A DNA stretch of 64,000 nucleotides from Enterococcus durans NBRC 100479 = LMG 10746. Its GTDB lineage: Bacteria; Bacillota; Bacilli; Lactobacillales; Enterococcaceae. Location of the stretch: assembly GCF_001544215.1 (NCBI RefSeq), contig NZ_BCQB01000011.1:1-64000 (forward strand), read 5' to 3'. Every line of letters begins with the position of its first letter. The stretch's first letter is position 1. Made by a program: the position numbers and the translations under genes. Below are positions 51,754-60,991 of this stretch, piece by piece. The notes under the pieces were generated by a model that was not told the origin of the DNA, did no database searches, and worked only from the letters and a program-made list of their open reading frames with translations.

Positions 51754-53044
51754 ACTAACTGGAATGATTAACCCACATTTTTATAAGATGTGGCACACAC
51801 AGCGCCCTTATATCTTAATGAAAGGTGGACGTGGTTCATTTAAGTCGTCAGTAATCAGCTTAAAGCTCGCGACTGAAATGAAGAAACATACGCAAGCAAA
51901 GCATAAAGTCAATGTTGTTTGCATGATGAGTCAGCACAAGTATTTACGTGATGCGGTTTATCTTCAAATCAAATGGGCATTGAATATGCTTGGGATTGCT
52001 AATGAGTATAGGTATCGAATGTCGCCATTGACGATCATCCACAAGCGAACTGGTTCAGCATTCTACTTCTATGGCGTTGATGATCCATTGAAACTTAAAT
52101 CTAATGCGATAGGCGATATTATCTCATTGTGGTATGAAGAAGCTGCTAACTTTCAAAGTAGTGAAGTATTTGATCAAACAAATGCTACGTTTATTCGCCA
52201 ACGCTCTAAGTATGTGGACCAAGTAAAAGTTTATTATTCGTGGAACCCGCCAAAAAATCCATACGATTGGGTCAATGAATGGGTAGAGAAATGTAAAGAG
52301 CTGGATGATCACTTAGTGGACCATTCTACTTACTTAGATGATGAATTAGGTTTTACTGATCCACAACAACTTAAACTAATAGAGACTTACCGCAAGAATG
52401 ACGAAGACTATTACAAGTGGCTCTATCGTGGTGAAGTCATTGGATTAGGGACTCATATCTACAATATGAATCATTTCCAACCTTTAGATAAAATGCCGGA
52501 TAATGACTACATAGCGAATCTTTATTTCTCAATCGATAGTGGTCACCAGGTATCTGCAACAACATGCGGGTGTTACGCGCTTACTAGAAAGAAGAACGTA
52601 ATCTTGTTAGACACGTATTACTATAGCCCGGCAGGTAAAGCAAATAAGAAAGCACCGACCGAACTATCAAAAGACTTGCATGATTTCATTGATCGTTGCC
52701 AGGCTGAATATGATAAATATGCGTATCAAATTACGATTGATTCGGCGGAAGGCGCATTAAGAAATCAGTATTATCTAGATTACAATGTTCGACTGCACAC
52801 AGTAGCTAAAGCTAAAAAAGTAGACATGATTGATCACGTTCAAAGCTTACTTGCACAAGGTAGGTTTTTTTATTTGGAAAAAGAAAGCAATAAGATATTT
52901 ATTGAGGAACACAAAAAGTATCAATGGGACGAAGACACGTTGAACAGTGATGATCCAAAAGTTATTAAAGAGGATGATCACTCTTGTGATGGTTTTCAAT
53001 ATTTTGTACGTGATAATCTTCAAGACTTAGACCTGAAATGGTAG
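51719..53044 (+). CDS. terL: Phage terminase large subunit
   Basis: A 441-residue packaging motor (PBSX/SPP1-like). The ATPase has Walker A-like KGGRGSFKSS (about 31-40) and the acidic LWYEEAANF stretch. The nuclease domain has FSIDSGHQ (about 265), TIDSAEG and the late DDHSCDGFQYFVRD. Start 51719 follows GTGAGG; 51698 is less well placed. It translocates DNA through the portal encoded next. Confidence 0.93.
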   Translation: MGMKAKTKPQIKLTGMINPHFYKMWHTQRPYILMKGGRGSFKSSVISLKLATEMKKHTQAKHKVNVVCMMSQHKYLRDAVYLQIKWALNMLGIANEYRYRMSPLTIIHKRTGSAFYFYGVDDPLKLKSNAIGDIISLWYEEAANFQSSEVFDQTNATFIRQRSKYVDQVKVYYSWNPPKNPYDWVNEWVEKCKELDDHLVDHSTYLDDELGFTDPQQLKLIETYRKNDEDYYKWLYRGEVIGLGTHIYNMNHFQPLDKMPDNDYIANLYFSIDSGHQVSATTCGCYALTRKKNVILLDTYYYSPAGKANKKAPTELSKDLHDFIDRCQAEYDKYAYQITIDSAEGALRNQYYLDYNVRLHTVAKAKKVDMIDHVQSLLAQGRFFYLEKESNKIFIEEHKKYQWDEDTLNSDDPKVIKEDDHSCDGFQYFVRDNLQDLDLKW

Positions 53045-53052
53045 GTGAGAAA

Positions 53053-54597
53053 ATGGGAGTATTCCAAACGATTAAAAGTATATTCAAGAGAGGAGTTGAT
53101 AGCGTGAATATGAGTTATACTGGTCGTGATATTGCTAAGGTAACGGATCATCCTAAAATAGGGATTGATTCAAGAGAATACGATCGGATTGCAAGAAACT
53201 TTAGGTACTATTCCAATCTATTTCCTGATATACAATATCGTAATTCATACGGGGAAACACAGAAAAGAGAATTTAAGTCCCTAAATATCACCAAGACAGC
53301 TTCTAGACGGTTAGCGAGTATCATCTTTAATGAGAAGTGCAAAGTAGCACTAAAAGACAAGGAGGAACAAGCAGAAGCTTCGAAAAGCATCCAATCAGCT
53401 GTAGAGTTCCTAGATAAAACACTTTATGACAACAATTTCTACAATCTATTTGAGTTGAACCTTGAAAAAGGGATTGCTGCAGGCGGTTTTGCTATGCGTC
53501 CTTACGTTGACGGTGACAAGATCAAAATTTCATGGATCCGTGCGGATCAATTCTATCCGTTGCGATCAAATACTAACGAAGTAAGTGAATGCGCCATTGC
53601 AACAAAGACCATTCAAACAGAAGGTGACGTGAATTACTACTATACGTTGCTAGAATTCCATGAATGGCAAGATGATAAGTATGTTATCAGTAATGAGCTT
53701 TATAAATCTGATAACGATAATATTGTTGGTAAACAAATTTCATTAGCGGTTCTTTATCCTGATTTGGCTGAAACTGTCACATTAGAAGGATTGAAAAGAC
53801 CGCTTTTTGCATACTTTAGAACACCTGGTGCGAATAACAAATCGTTAGAAAGTCCATTGGGCGCTGGTATTGTCGATAACTCAAAAGAGATTCTGGACAC
53901 AATCAACACAACGCATGATCAATTTGCTTGGGAAATTCAGTTAGGTCAACGACGTGTTGTTGTTCCTGCAGAGTTTCTTAGAGTAGATCAATTGCGCCCG
54001 CCGCTGTTCGACACTGATCAGAATGTTTTTGCTGGTGTGTATGGTGCTGAAAATATCGGGGTTAAGGATATCACTACACCTATTCGGACGGTTCAGTATA
54101 AGGATGCTATTAGTCATCTGATCAAAGAGTTTGAGGTGCAAGTAGGTTTATCTGTTGGCTCAATGAACTATGCAGACGATGGGATTAAAACGGCAACAGA
54201 GATTGTTTCTAACAATTCTATGACGTATCAAACGCGTTCAAGCTATTTAACGATGGTTGAAAAAGTTATTAACGAACTAATCCATTCTATTTTTGAGCTT
54301 GCGGGATACGGAGAAATGTTTGAAAGCGAGAAACCGCTATTCTCTATTGAATATGATAGTTATTTAGTAACAGTTAGTTTTGAGGATGGTCTATTTGTCG
54401 ATCGTAACAAACAATTAGAAAATGATCTAAAGGCTGTAACTGCTGGCGTAATGCCTAAGAAACAGTTTCTTATCCGTAATTACAATCTAAACGAAGAGGA
54501 ATTAGAAGATTGGTTAGCTGCATTAAAAGATGAAATGCCAGAAGCGGGATCAACCGAACGGCGTAGTCAAGATGCCTTATTCGATTTAGGTGATTAA
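53053..54597 (+). CDS. Phage portal protein
   Basis: A 514-residue portal of the SPP1 gp6/A118 type: N-terminal YDRIARNFRYYSNLFPDI, the central GGFAMRPYVDGDKIKISW segment, and a DDGIKTATEIVSNNSMTYQTR clip/crown region. Twelve copies should form the DNA entry vertex. ATG 53053 follows AGGTGAG; the upstream ATG at 53038 overlaps terL and precedes that site. Confidence 0.9.
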   Translation: MGVFQTIKSIFKRGVDSVNMSYTGRDIAKVTDHPKIGIDSREYDRIARNFRYYSNLFPDIQYRNSYGETQKREFKSLNITKTASRRLASIIFNEKCKVALKDKEEQAEASKSIQSAVEFLDKTLYDNNFYNLFELNLEKGIAAGGFAMRPYVDGDKIKISWIRADQFYPLRSNTNEVSECAIATKTIQTEGDVNYYYTLLEFHEWQDDKYVISNELYKSDNDNIVGKQISLAVLYPDLAETVTLEGLKRPLFAYFRTPGANNKSLESPLGAGIVDNSKEILDTINTTHDQFAWEIQLGQRRVVVPAEFLRVDQLRPPLFDTDQNVFAGVYGAENIGVKDITTPIRTVQYKDAISHLIKEFEVQVGLSVGSMNYADDGIKTATEIVSNNSMTYQTRSSYLTMVEKVINELIHSIFELAGYGEMFESEKPLFSIEYDSYLVTVSFEDGLFVDRNKQLENDLKAVTAGVMPKKQFLIRNYNLNEEELEDWLAALKDEMPEAGSTERRSQDALFDLGD

Positions 54598-54599
54598 TT

Positions 54600-55736
54600 A
54601 TGATTACACCAGAAAAGATGCAAAAGACTGCGAATTCAATTATTAATATCTATTCAGAACTGGAAGACCGAATCTTTAACATCATAATCAAAGCGTTAAA
54701 ACAGTCTCGTTTTCAAGATGTTGCAAAAGAAGACGTGCTTTTGTGGCAAGTAAATCAACTTTCTAAAATGGGTACACTGAACGATAAAGTTATTGATTTG
54801 TTAGCAAGTTATACTGGCGAAACTCAAGAAGCGATTGAACAATTGATTAAAGGAAACGGCGTGAAGATCGTTGATGAAATAGACCGTGAGCTTGAGCGAA
54901 TGGTGCATAAAAGTATTCCTGTATCTGACGACGTAAATAAAATTCTAGACTCTTTGGTTCGTCAAACTTTCCAAGACTTAAATAATAATGTCAATCAAAC
55001 GCTGATCACTACTAATTTCAATGAGAATGCAGTCATGAGAGCTTATCAAGCAATTCTCAAACAATCAACCATCGAATCTATGACAGGTCTTAAAACGCAT
55101 GAGAAAGCCGTAAAAGATAACGTCTACAAAATGGTTGATATGGGAATCAAATCGGGTTTTGTTGATAAAGCTGGTCGAGAGTGGTCGATGGAAGCTTACT
55201 CGAGAACAGTGATTCAATCCACCTCACACAGAACGTTTAATGATCTTCGTTTGAAACGAATGGAGGACTTCAACTGTGTCACTGCATTAATGAGTAGTCA
55301 TCCAGCAGCTCGCGAAGCCTGTGCGCCAATCCAAGGCGGATGGGTATTAACTGTGCCGAAAAATGAAGCGCCAGAAGAATTCAAGCATTTACCATCTATT
55401 TACGATCACGGATACGGCGAGCCAAGCGGAACGCAAGGAATTAACTGTACACATATTCTTTATCCTGGCCGTCCTGATGTGAACACAAACAATCAGCCGC
55501 GATATGATCCAGAAGAAGTACAAAGAAATGCTGAGATCCAGCAAAAGCAAAGAAGATTAGAGCGTGATATTCGTTACCAGAAAAAGCGAATGAATGCGGC
55601 GTTAGAGTTGGAAGATCCCGAAACTGTCCAGATGTGCAAACAAGTGATTGCTAACAAACAGAAACAGTTAAGAGAGCTTATCAACGAACATGAGTTCTTA
55701 GTTCGTGATTACAGTAGAGAACAAGTACAAAGTTAA
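54600..55736 (+). CDS. Phage minor capsid protein (Phage_min_cap2 type)
   Basis: A 378-residue head protein with a helical N-terminal half and a C-terminal Mu-F-like domain (about 195-300, EWSMEAYSRTVIQSTSHRTF, then SSHPAARE and GINCTHILYPGRP). It probably enters the head with or next to the portal. It begins 2 bases after the portal stop. Confidence 0.85.
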   Translation: MITPEKMQKTANSIINIYSELEDRIFNIIIKALKQSRFQDVAKEDVLLWQVNQLSKMGTLNDKVIDLLASYTGETQEAIEQLIKGNGVKIVDEIDRELERMVHKSIPVSDDVNKILDSLVRQTFQDLNNNVNQTLITTNFNENAVMRAYQAILKQSTIESMTGLKTHEKAVKDNVYKMVDMGIKSGFVDKAGREWSMEAYSRTVIQSTSHRTFNDLRLKRMEDFNCVTALMSSHPAAREACAPIQGGWVLTVPKNEAPEEFKHLPSIYDHGYGEPSGTQGINCTHILYPGRPDVNTNNQPRYDPEEVQRNAEIQQKQRRLERDIRYQKKRMNAALELEDPETVQMCKQVIANKQKQLRELINEHEFLVRDYSREQVQS

Positions 55737-55846
55737 TAATTTTAGGCTTAGCAATCGCTAGTCTTTTTATTTTGCCCCGAATACGGCGTTAAACTGTTCA
55801 ATCCATCGAGGGCGTAGCCTCGTTAAACAACGAAAGGATGAATGAA

Positions 55847-56422
55847 ATGAAACGAGAAGAATTAAAAGAATTAGGTTTAACAGACGAACAGATTGGATCA
55901 GTAATGGCTTTGCACGGCGTAACTGTAAACGAACTGAACAGCAAGGTGTCTACCGCGGAACAGCAAGCGACTAAGTATCAAGAACAGTTAGACAAAAATC
56001 AAAGTGAGCTTGATGACTTTAAAGCAAAGTCTAAAGGGAACGAAGATTTGGAACAGCAAGTGACTGATTTACAAACGCGCCTTGACCAAAACAAAACCGA
56101 TTCTGAACAACAGATTGCAGATATTAAGAAATCATCAGCAATTGACTTAGCTCTAACTCAAGCTGGAGCTAAAAACATTAAGGCTGCTAAAGCCTTATTA
56201 GATGGCGAATCATTGGAACTGACAGACGAAGGATTAAAAGGATTAGACGACCAACTGGCCGCGCTTAAAGAAAGCGACGGTTATTTATTTGGCCAATCTG
56301 AACAGGTTCCACCTAATACCGCCGGTAAGAAGGCTACCTTTTCTGGGAATGCTAGTTCTGCGCAAAACGTTGAAGAAGATGCATTCGCTAAAGCATTAGG
56401 AGTTTTACCAAACAAAAATTAA
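55847..56422 (+). CDS. Phage scaffold protein (GP20 type)
   Basis: A 191-residue mostly helical protein with a heptad-rich Gln/Asp/Lys middle (about 35-95) and a conserved part AGAKNIKAAKALLDGE (about 105-120). It should direct capsid assembly and leave the mature head. ATG 55847 is 8 bases after AAAGGA; the ATG at 55838 overlaps the site. Confidence 0.85.
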   Translation: MKREELKELGLTDEQIGSVMALHGVTVNELNSKVSTAEQQATKYQEQLDKNQSELDDFKAKSKGNEDLEQQVTDLQTRLDQNKTDSEQQIADIKKSSAIDLALTQAGAKNIKAAKALLDGESLELTDEGLKGLDDQLAALKESDGYLFGQSEQVPPNTAGKKATFSGNASSAQNVEEDAFAKALGVLPNKN

Positions 56423-56440
56423 ATTTGGAGGGAATAAAAT

Positions 56441-57313
56441 ATGGCAATTAATTACATTACAAAAGACAATGGGATTTTCGATCAGAAGATCACTCAAGGA
56501 TTATTAACGACGATCTTAGGTATTCCACAAGTTGAATTAGTGAACGGTGGTAAATCATTTACATTGACTACTATTTCAACTTCTGGTTTAAAAAACCACA
56601 CACGCAACAAAGGATTTAACAGTGGAACTTACGGAAATGACAAAAAAGTTTATACAATGGGACAAGATCGTGACGTTGAATTCTACATCGATAAACAAGA
56701 TGTTGATGAAACAAATCAAGATTTGGCAGTAGCTAACATCTCAAATGTATTTATTACAGAACACGTGCAACCTGAAATTGATGCTTACCGTTTCTCTACT
56801 TTAGCTGCAGGCGCAGGCAAGACTAAGGAAGAGACAATTACTGAGAAAAATGCTTACTCTGCAATTAAAGCTGCTATTTTACCAGCACGTAAATTCGGCC
56901 CGCAAAACCTAGTAGCGTTTGTATCAACAACAGTAATGGATGCACTAGAACGATCTACTGAGTTCACTCGTAACATTACCAATCAAAACGTTGGTCAAAC
57001 CGCCTTAGAATCCCGAGTAACTTCGTTGGATGGTGTGTTGTTAGTCGAGGTTTGGGACGACACTCGTTTTAAAACAAAATACAATTTTTCAGATGGATAC
57101 GTTGCTACCTCTGATGCAAAAGACATCAATATCTTAGTTGTCGCTAAACAAGCAGTTATCCCCGTGGTTAAAGAAAACACCGTCTTCTTGTTTGCGCCAG
57201 GCGAACATTCACAAGGTGATGGCTACTTATATCAAAACCGCTTATACCACGACTGCTTTATCAAAGAACAACAAAAAGAAGGTGTATCTGTCTCTTTGGC
57301 CCCAAAAGGATAG
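56441..57313 (+). CDS. Major capsid protein, short form
   Basis: A 290-residue head protein, beginning AINYITKDNGIFDQKITQGL and ending VSVSLAPKG; the GGAGGGAA site is strong. Place (after scaffold) and composition support the assignment, consistent with the A118-like capsid group. Two codons before its stop lies CCCAAAA (57301-57307) in the correct register for -1 slippage, which would add an Ig-like domain (57307-57576). Confidence 0.88.
   Translation: MAINYITKDNGIFDQKITQGLLTTILGIPQVELVNGGKSFTLTTISTSGLKNHTRNKGFNSGTYGNDKKVYTMGQDRDVEFYIDKQDVDETNQDLAVANISNVFITEHVQPEIDAYRFSTLAAGAGKTKEETITEKNAYSAIKAAILPARKFGPQNLVAFVSTTVMDALERSTEFTRNITNQNVGQTALESRVTSLDGVLLVEVWDDTRFKTKYNFSDGYVATSDAKDINILVVAKQAVIPVVKENTVFLFAPGEHSQGDGYLYQNRLYHDCFIKEQQKEGVSVSLAPKG
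57301..57307 (+). promoter_or_regulatory. Slippery heptamer for -1 frameshift in the capsid gene
   Basis: C-CCA-AAA follows the X-XXY-YYZ rule in the capsid reading frame. Both tRNAs can re-pair after slipping, and the zero-frame stop TAG follows one codon later. Confidence 0.78.
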
Positions 57314-57576
57314 ACCCATCCGGCGTAACTTTGAATAAAACAACAGCTACGCTAACGGTGGGAGCAACAGAAACATTGTCTGCTGCTGTATCACCAGAAA
57401 CGGCAACTGATAAATCAGTCAAATTTACCTCTAGCGATGAAACAATTGCAACAGTAACACCAGTGCAAGGAAAGGTTACTGCTATTAAAGTAGGAGCTAC
57501 GACGGTCACAGCGACAACCGTAAATGGTAAAACTGCTACGTGTGAAGTCACGGTAACCGCAGCAAGCGAAGGATAG
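57307..57576 (+). CDS. Frameshift-encoded Ig-like (Big_2) extension of the major capsid protein
   Basis: In the -1 frame relative to the capsid gene, 89 residues follow: RIDPSGVTLNKTTATLTVGA, then an Ig-like Big_2 domain ending CEVTVTAASEG. The domain's first strand (SGVTLNKTTATLTVG) begins upstream of any start codon and has no ribosome site, so it must be reached by frameshifting from the capsid frame. The long product would be about 379 residues and put an Ig domain on some capsid subunits. Confidence 0.82.
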   Translation, partial: RIDPSGVTLNKTTATLTVGATETLSAAVSPETATDKSVKFTSSDETIATVTPVQGKVTAIKVGATTVTATTVNGKTATCEVTVTAASEG

Positions 57577-57613
57577 TGTAGTAGCTATCCTTTTTTATTG
57601 AAAGGAGGCAGTT

Positions 57614-58009
57614 ATGAGCTATCTTACGCACGATGAATATTTAAAATCAGGATTCAACAAAGTATCAGTTTCGGAGTTTGATGACTTAGAAAAATGTGCT
57701 GCACGTCAACTTAATCGAGTGACAGGAGATTTCTACATGAGACATTCTTTAGCTGATGATACGTTCAAATATCGAGTGGATAAGTTCAAAATCGCAATGG
57801 CTGTCCAAATTGAATATTTGAAGTCAGTTGGAGTTACTTCGTTATCAGACTTACTAAATGCTTCCCCTTCAAGTGTAAGCGTTGGTCGTATGCGTATTGA
57901 ATCTGGAAGCACGAATGCAGCAACAGTTGGCAGAACGATGGTTGCAACAGAGGCTTATAACGAGTTGATCTATACAGGACTTCTTTACAAGGGAGTTGAC
58001 TATCGATGA
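57614..58009 (+). CDS. Head-tail connector protein
   Basis: A 131-residue helical protein (YLTHDEYLKSGFNKVSVSEF) in the position and size of gp6/gp15-like connectors. AAAGGAGG precedes its ATG. Overlaps the next gene by ATGA. Confidence 0.75.
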   Translation: MSYLTHDEYLKSGFNKVSVSEFDDLEKCAARQLNRVTGDFYMRHSLADDTFKYRVDKFKIAMAVQIEYLKSVGVTSLSDLLNASPSSVSVGRMRIESGSTNAATVGRTMVATEAYNELIYTGLLYKGVDYR

Positions 58010-58353
58010 TTCCTTTAATGCCAAAAGAACTTTGTAACCAGTCAATTACTTTGAGGCTGCTAGATGGTCATGACAAATGGCAAAAACCTATCTTTTCAGA
58101 CCCAATCACGATTAATCATATGATTTTCCAACCTCAAACAGTGTACAGCGGTAGTAATAACAATCGGCAAGTGGTAGCCAACGCTATCGCTTTTTTGTTT
58201 GCTGGAGTATCTGATCCGATGCCAGTGATTAATAAAAATCATGTTGGGTCAAAGATTGACTTTGAAGGTGAGACTTACACTATCACGACGATCGTAGATA
58301 ACCGTAATCCATACAGTAACGAAGTCTACTCGTATGAGTTGGAGGTGCTGTAA
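58006..58353 (+). CDS. Minor capsid/head closure protein (Minor_capsid_1 type)
   Basis: A 115-residue beta-rich protein with the typical IPLMPKELCNQSITLRLLDG opening and a MPVINKNHVGSKIDFEGETYTI segment. Probably a stopper-type head completion protein. Overlaps both neighbours. Confidence 0.78.
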   Translation: MIPLMPKELCNQSITLRLLDGHDKWQKPIFSDPITINHMIFQPQTVYSGSNNNRQVVANAIAFLFAGVSDPMPVINKNHVGSKIDFEGETYTITTIVDNRNPYSNEVYSYELEVL

Positions 58354-58688
58354 TGCTACATGTGAAAGTCAAAAAAAATGGTGTAGATCGTAAGTTGTCC
58401 GTGATGAATATCAATTCAGCAATGTATTATATGACATCTCAAATGCACATGGATATGAATCTATATGTGCCTAAACGCCAAGGAAATTTAAGGGACAAAT
58501 CTTTCGTTAACAAAAACCGAATAACTTATGCTGCTCCTTATGCACGAGCTCAATTTAGAGGGTTTGTTAACGGCAGCAGAGTCAGAAACTATACGACTCC
58601 AGGTACCAGCCGTCGTTGGGATCTTAGAGCAAAAGCTAATCATATGGATAGTTGGCGTAGAGCGTTTATCAAAGGAGGAAACTTGTAA
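58353..58688 (+). CDS. Minor capsid protein (Minor_capsid_2 type)
   Basis: A 111-residue basic protein with YVPKRQGNLRDKSFV, typical of the family located between the stopper and the tail terminator; HK97 gp10-like in place. It overlaps both neighbours by one base. Confidence 0.78.
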   Translation: MLHVKVKKNGVDRKLSVMNINSAMYYMTSQMHMDMNLYVPKRQGNLRDKSFVNKNRITYAAPYARAQFRGFVNGSRVRNYTTPGTSRRWDLRAKANHMDSWRRAFIKGGNL

Positions 58689-59080
58689 TGGATTTATGGG
58701 AACGATTATCTGACTCGATAGATTCTATTCAAGGCCTTCCAATGCCATGCTCGATGGGGTTCCTTAATGGGGAAGACACGCTTTGTGTTTATTCGATGCC
58801 AGGTAGTCGGACAGTAGAAGAATACTTTGACGGCACGAAAGAACGTGAAATGCTCTATGAGGTCGGATTTAACACTAAAGACCAAGAAAAAGCCAACAAA
58901 ACATTATGGCTTATATCAAATCATTTAGACGAACTCTCAACTCTGAAGTCAGAAGATGAGAGCTTCGTCTTTTTAGGTATCGAAATAAGTGAGACTCCTT
59001 TCGTAAGCGAACAGGACGTGCAAGGGAACTCAACTTATTTATTAGGTATCAAAATCACCATTCATCAATTCAAAAATTAG
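58688..59080 (+). CDS. Minor capsid/tail terminator protein (Minor_capsid_3 type)
   Basis: A 130-residue protein (LWERLSDSIDSIQGLPMPCS) with the family pattern NKTLWLISNHLDEL and LGIKITIHQ. Its place directly before the tail tube gene fits the tail terminator role. AAAGGAGG lies just before its ATG. Confidence 0.78.
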   Translation: MDLWERLSDSIDSIQGLPMPCSMGFLNGEDTLCVYSMPGSRTVEEYFDGTKEREMLYEVGFNTKDQEKANKTLWLISNHLDELSTLKSEDESFVFLGIEISETPFVSEQDVQGNSTYLLGIKITIHQFKN

Positions 59081-59092
59081 GAGGAAATTTAA

Positions 59093-59560
59093 ATGGCAGA
59101 AAATAGTAAAGAATTTTTACTAAACTTTAAAAACAAATTGGAAATCGATACTTCAGGAAGTACAGATTTAGATAAAATCGCATCGGCTAAATTCGCACCA
59201 TTAGCAGCAGGGATCACAACTATTACTCCGGCTGCAGCGGACACTACAGATGCATCCCATTACTACGATGGAGAAGGATTCGCTGATTCCACTGTAACTG
59301 GTAAAAATATCACGTTCCAAGTTGCGGGACACCGTGTATTTGGAGATCCAGCTCAAGATTATGTAGCGTCTAAATTCTTGTCAATCGGAGATGAATTACG
59401 CACGTTAGCACAATGGACTGATGCCAAAGGGAATAAGGTTCAAGCGGTCGTTACACTGACTTCTATTGTACCGTTTGGCGGTGCAGCCAATGCTAAACAA
59501 ACCTTCAGCTTCACAATGGCATTCAATGGGAAACCTAAAATGGTGAAAGCGGGGGAGTAA
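59093..59560 (+). CDS. Major tail (tube) protein, short form
   Basis: A 155-residue tail tube subunit (EFLLNFKNKLEIDTSGSTDL and AGHRVFGDPAQDYVASKFLS). It lies between the tail terminator and the chaperone-type gene. Its zero-frame end ...KAGE-stop contains a run of five G residues (59551-59555), after which an Ig-like domain is open in the -1 frame. Confidence 0.86.
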   Translation: MAENSKEFLLNFKNKLEIDTSGSTDLDKIASAKFAPLAAGITTITPAAADTTDASHYYDGEGFADSTVTGKNITFQVAGHRVFGDPAQDYVASKFLSIGDELRTLAQWTDAKGNKVQAVVTLTSIVPFGGAANAKQTFSFTMAFNGKPKMVKAGE

Positions 59561-59817
59561 TTAGCCCTACCAGTGTAGCGTTGAATAAAACGACGACTTC
59601 ACTTGTGGTTGGGGCAAACGAAACCTTAACAGCTACCGTTTTACCGGCAGACGCAACAGATAAAATAGTGACATGGAAATCAAGCGATGCAACTATTGCA
59701 GGTGTTGATTCAACAGGGAAAGTTTCAGGAGTTAAAGCTGGAACTGCAGATATCACAGTGACTACTAAAGATGGTAGCAAGACTGCTAAATGCACAGTAA
59801 CCGTTACAGCTGCATAA
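59557..59817 (+). CDS. Frameshift-encoded Ig-like (Big_2) extension of the tail tube protein
   Basis: In the -1 frame, 86 residues begin VISPTSVALNKTTTSLVVGA and end CTVTVTAA, a complete Big_2 domain. The only possible internal start (TTG 59581) has no ribosome site and would cut off the first strand. Slippage at G-GGG-GAG gives a perfect P-site re-pairing and an imperfect A-site one. A fraction of tube subunits would carry an outward Ig domain. Confidence 0.75.
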   Translation, partial: VISPTSVALNKTTTSLVVGANETLTATVLPADATDKIVTWKSSDATIAGVDSTGKVSGVKAGTADITVTTKDGSKTAKCTVTVTAA

Positions 59818-59878
59818 AAAAAGATTGAGAATGTATAACTAGAGGCTATGAAGCCTCTGGTTATTAGGAGGAAAACGA

Positions 59879-60328
59879 ATGGCTATTAACAATATTATCA
59901 ATTTAGATGAAAAGTTATCACTAACTAAACGATTACGAATTGCTGGTCAAGACTACGATGTCATTATTTCTGATGAGGTAGATCAAGCATTAGCTAACTA
60001 TACAAACATTGAAGTATCTGTCCAACTGCGAGACATGGTTTCTAAGTTAAAAAAAATGGACGATACAGAAACGGCTACAGCAGATCAGTATAAATCATTT
60101 ACTCAAAATGAAATTGATTCAATGCGAGATAGCGCCTTAGCTACGTTAGATGCAGTTTTAGGTGAAGGAGAAGGCCGACGTGTTTATGAATTTTATGGTT
60201 CAAGCACAAAAGTTCTGAACACAGTTATCGGATTGATTCAAGCAGAACTGGATAAGGTAATGGTCGAACGAAAGAAAGCAGCAGACAAACATTACAGCAA
60301 CCGTCACAAAAATAATAAAAAGAAGTGA
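59879..60328 (+). CDS. Tail assembly chaperone-type protein
   Basis: A 149-residue protein (IINLDEKLSLTKRLRIAGQD) located between tail tube and tape measure, the place of G-type chaperones (DUF6673-like). It has a helical Lys-rich C-terminus. The -1 frame meets TGA at 60331, so no G/GT-type fusion is possible here. Confidence 0.7.
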   Translation: MAINNIINLDEKLSLTKRLRIAGQDYDVIISDEVDQALANYTNIEVSVQLRDMVSKLKKMDDTETATADQYKSFTQNEIDSMRDSALATLDAVLGEGEGRRVYEFYGSSTKVLNTVIGLIQAELDKVMVERKKAADKHYSNRHKNNKKK

Positions 60329-60333
60329 TCTGA

Positions 60334-60957
60334 TTGTTTGATTTAATTGATGATTTAGAGACAAGCATCTTAATTGATGATATTGAAATACCAATCGATC
60401 TTTCTTTCGATACAGTTCTTAAATTCTATGAGTTGTTAGAAGACAAGAATCTCAAATCTTTTGAAAAGATATACAAAGCTTTCGACCTCTTTTATTTCGG
60501 TGACGATAATTTTGCTAAGAGATTTACCTTTGACCAAAAAAGTAAATTTGTGGAAGACATCATCAACTACATTCAAAAAAATGCTTATGGTAACTCTGAA
60601 AGTGATGAATCATTCGAGACTGACGGGCAACCAGAAAAACTATATTCGTACTCACAAGATGCTGGTGCAATCTATGCGTCTTTTTTTGCGGATTATGGAA
60701 TCGATTTGCTGACTCAAAGAGGAAAGATGCACTACTTAACGTTCAAAGCGTTACTGGCTGGATTGAGTGAGAAAACACACTTTCAACGCATCTTATCTAT
60801 TCGCTCAAGAAGTGTTGCTGGCTTAGAAGGGGAAGCATTAACGGCTTTGTTAGAACTGCAAGAATACTATGCGATTGATTCTGAAAAGACTGTAAGCAAC
60901 TTAGACAATCAGCTTGGAAGCATGTTCGACATGTTAGCTGCACAAGCTAAAAATTAA
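60334..60957 (+). CDS. Gp15 family tail protein
   Basis: A 207-residue protein matching bacteriophage Gp15 (DLIDDLETSILIDDIEIPID, then FDTVLKFYELLEDKNL). It takes the place of the second tail chaperone before the tape measure. TTG starts right after a TGA in the same frame; the ribosome site is weak, so translation may depend on coupling with the upstream gene. Confidence 0.83.
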   Translation: MFDLIDDLETSILIDDIEIPIDLSFDTVLKFYELLEDKNLKSFEKIYKAFDLFYFGDDNFAKRFTFDQKSKFVEDIINYIQKNAYGNSESDESFETDGQPEKLYSYSQDAGAIYASFFADYGIDLLTQRGKMHYLTFKALLAGLSEKTHFQRILSIRSRSVAGLEGEALTALLELQEYYAIDSEKTVSNLDNQLGSMFDMLAAQAKN

Positions 60958-60991
60958 TTAAATACACAATAAATGGAAAGGAGGAAAATGA

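Noticed and set aside
57138-57338. Alternative frame across the capsid end
   Set aside because: It is out of frame with both the capsid and the Ig domain and shows no protein-like pattern.
57331-57576. Ig-like frame as an independent gene starting at TTG 57331
   Set aside because: No ribosome site, and the first beta strand of the domain starts upstream of the TTG; the -1 frameshift reading explains it better.
59581-59817. Second Ig-like frame as an independent gene
   Set aside because: Same reasons as for the capsid case: no ribosome site and a truncated domain.
60311-60336. Lambda G/GT-type frameshift between the two tail chaperone genes
   Set aside because: The -1 frame is closed by TGA at 60331 just before the Gp15 start, and no proper slippery heptamer is present.
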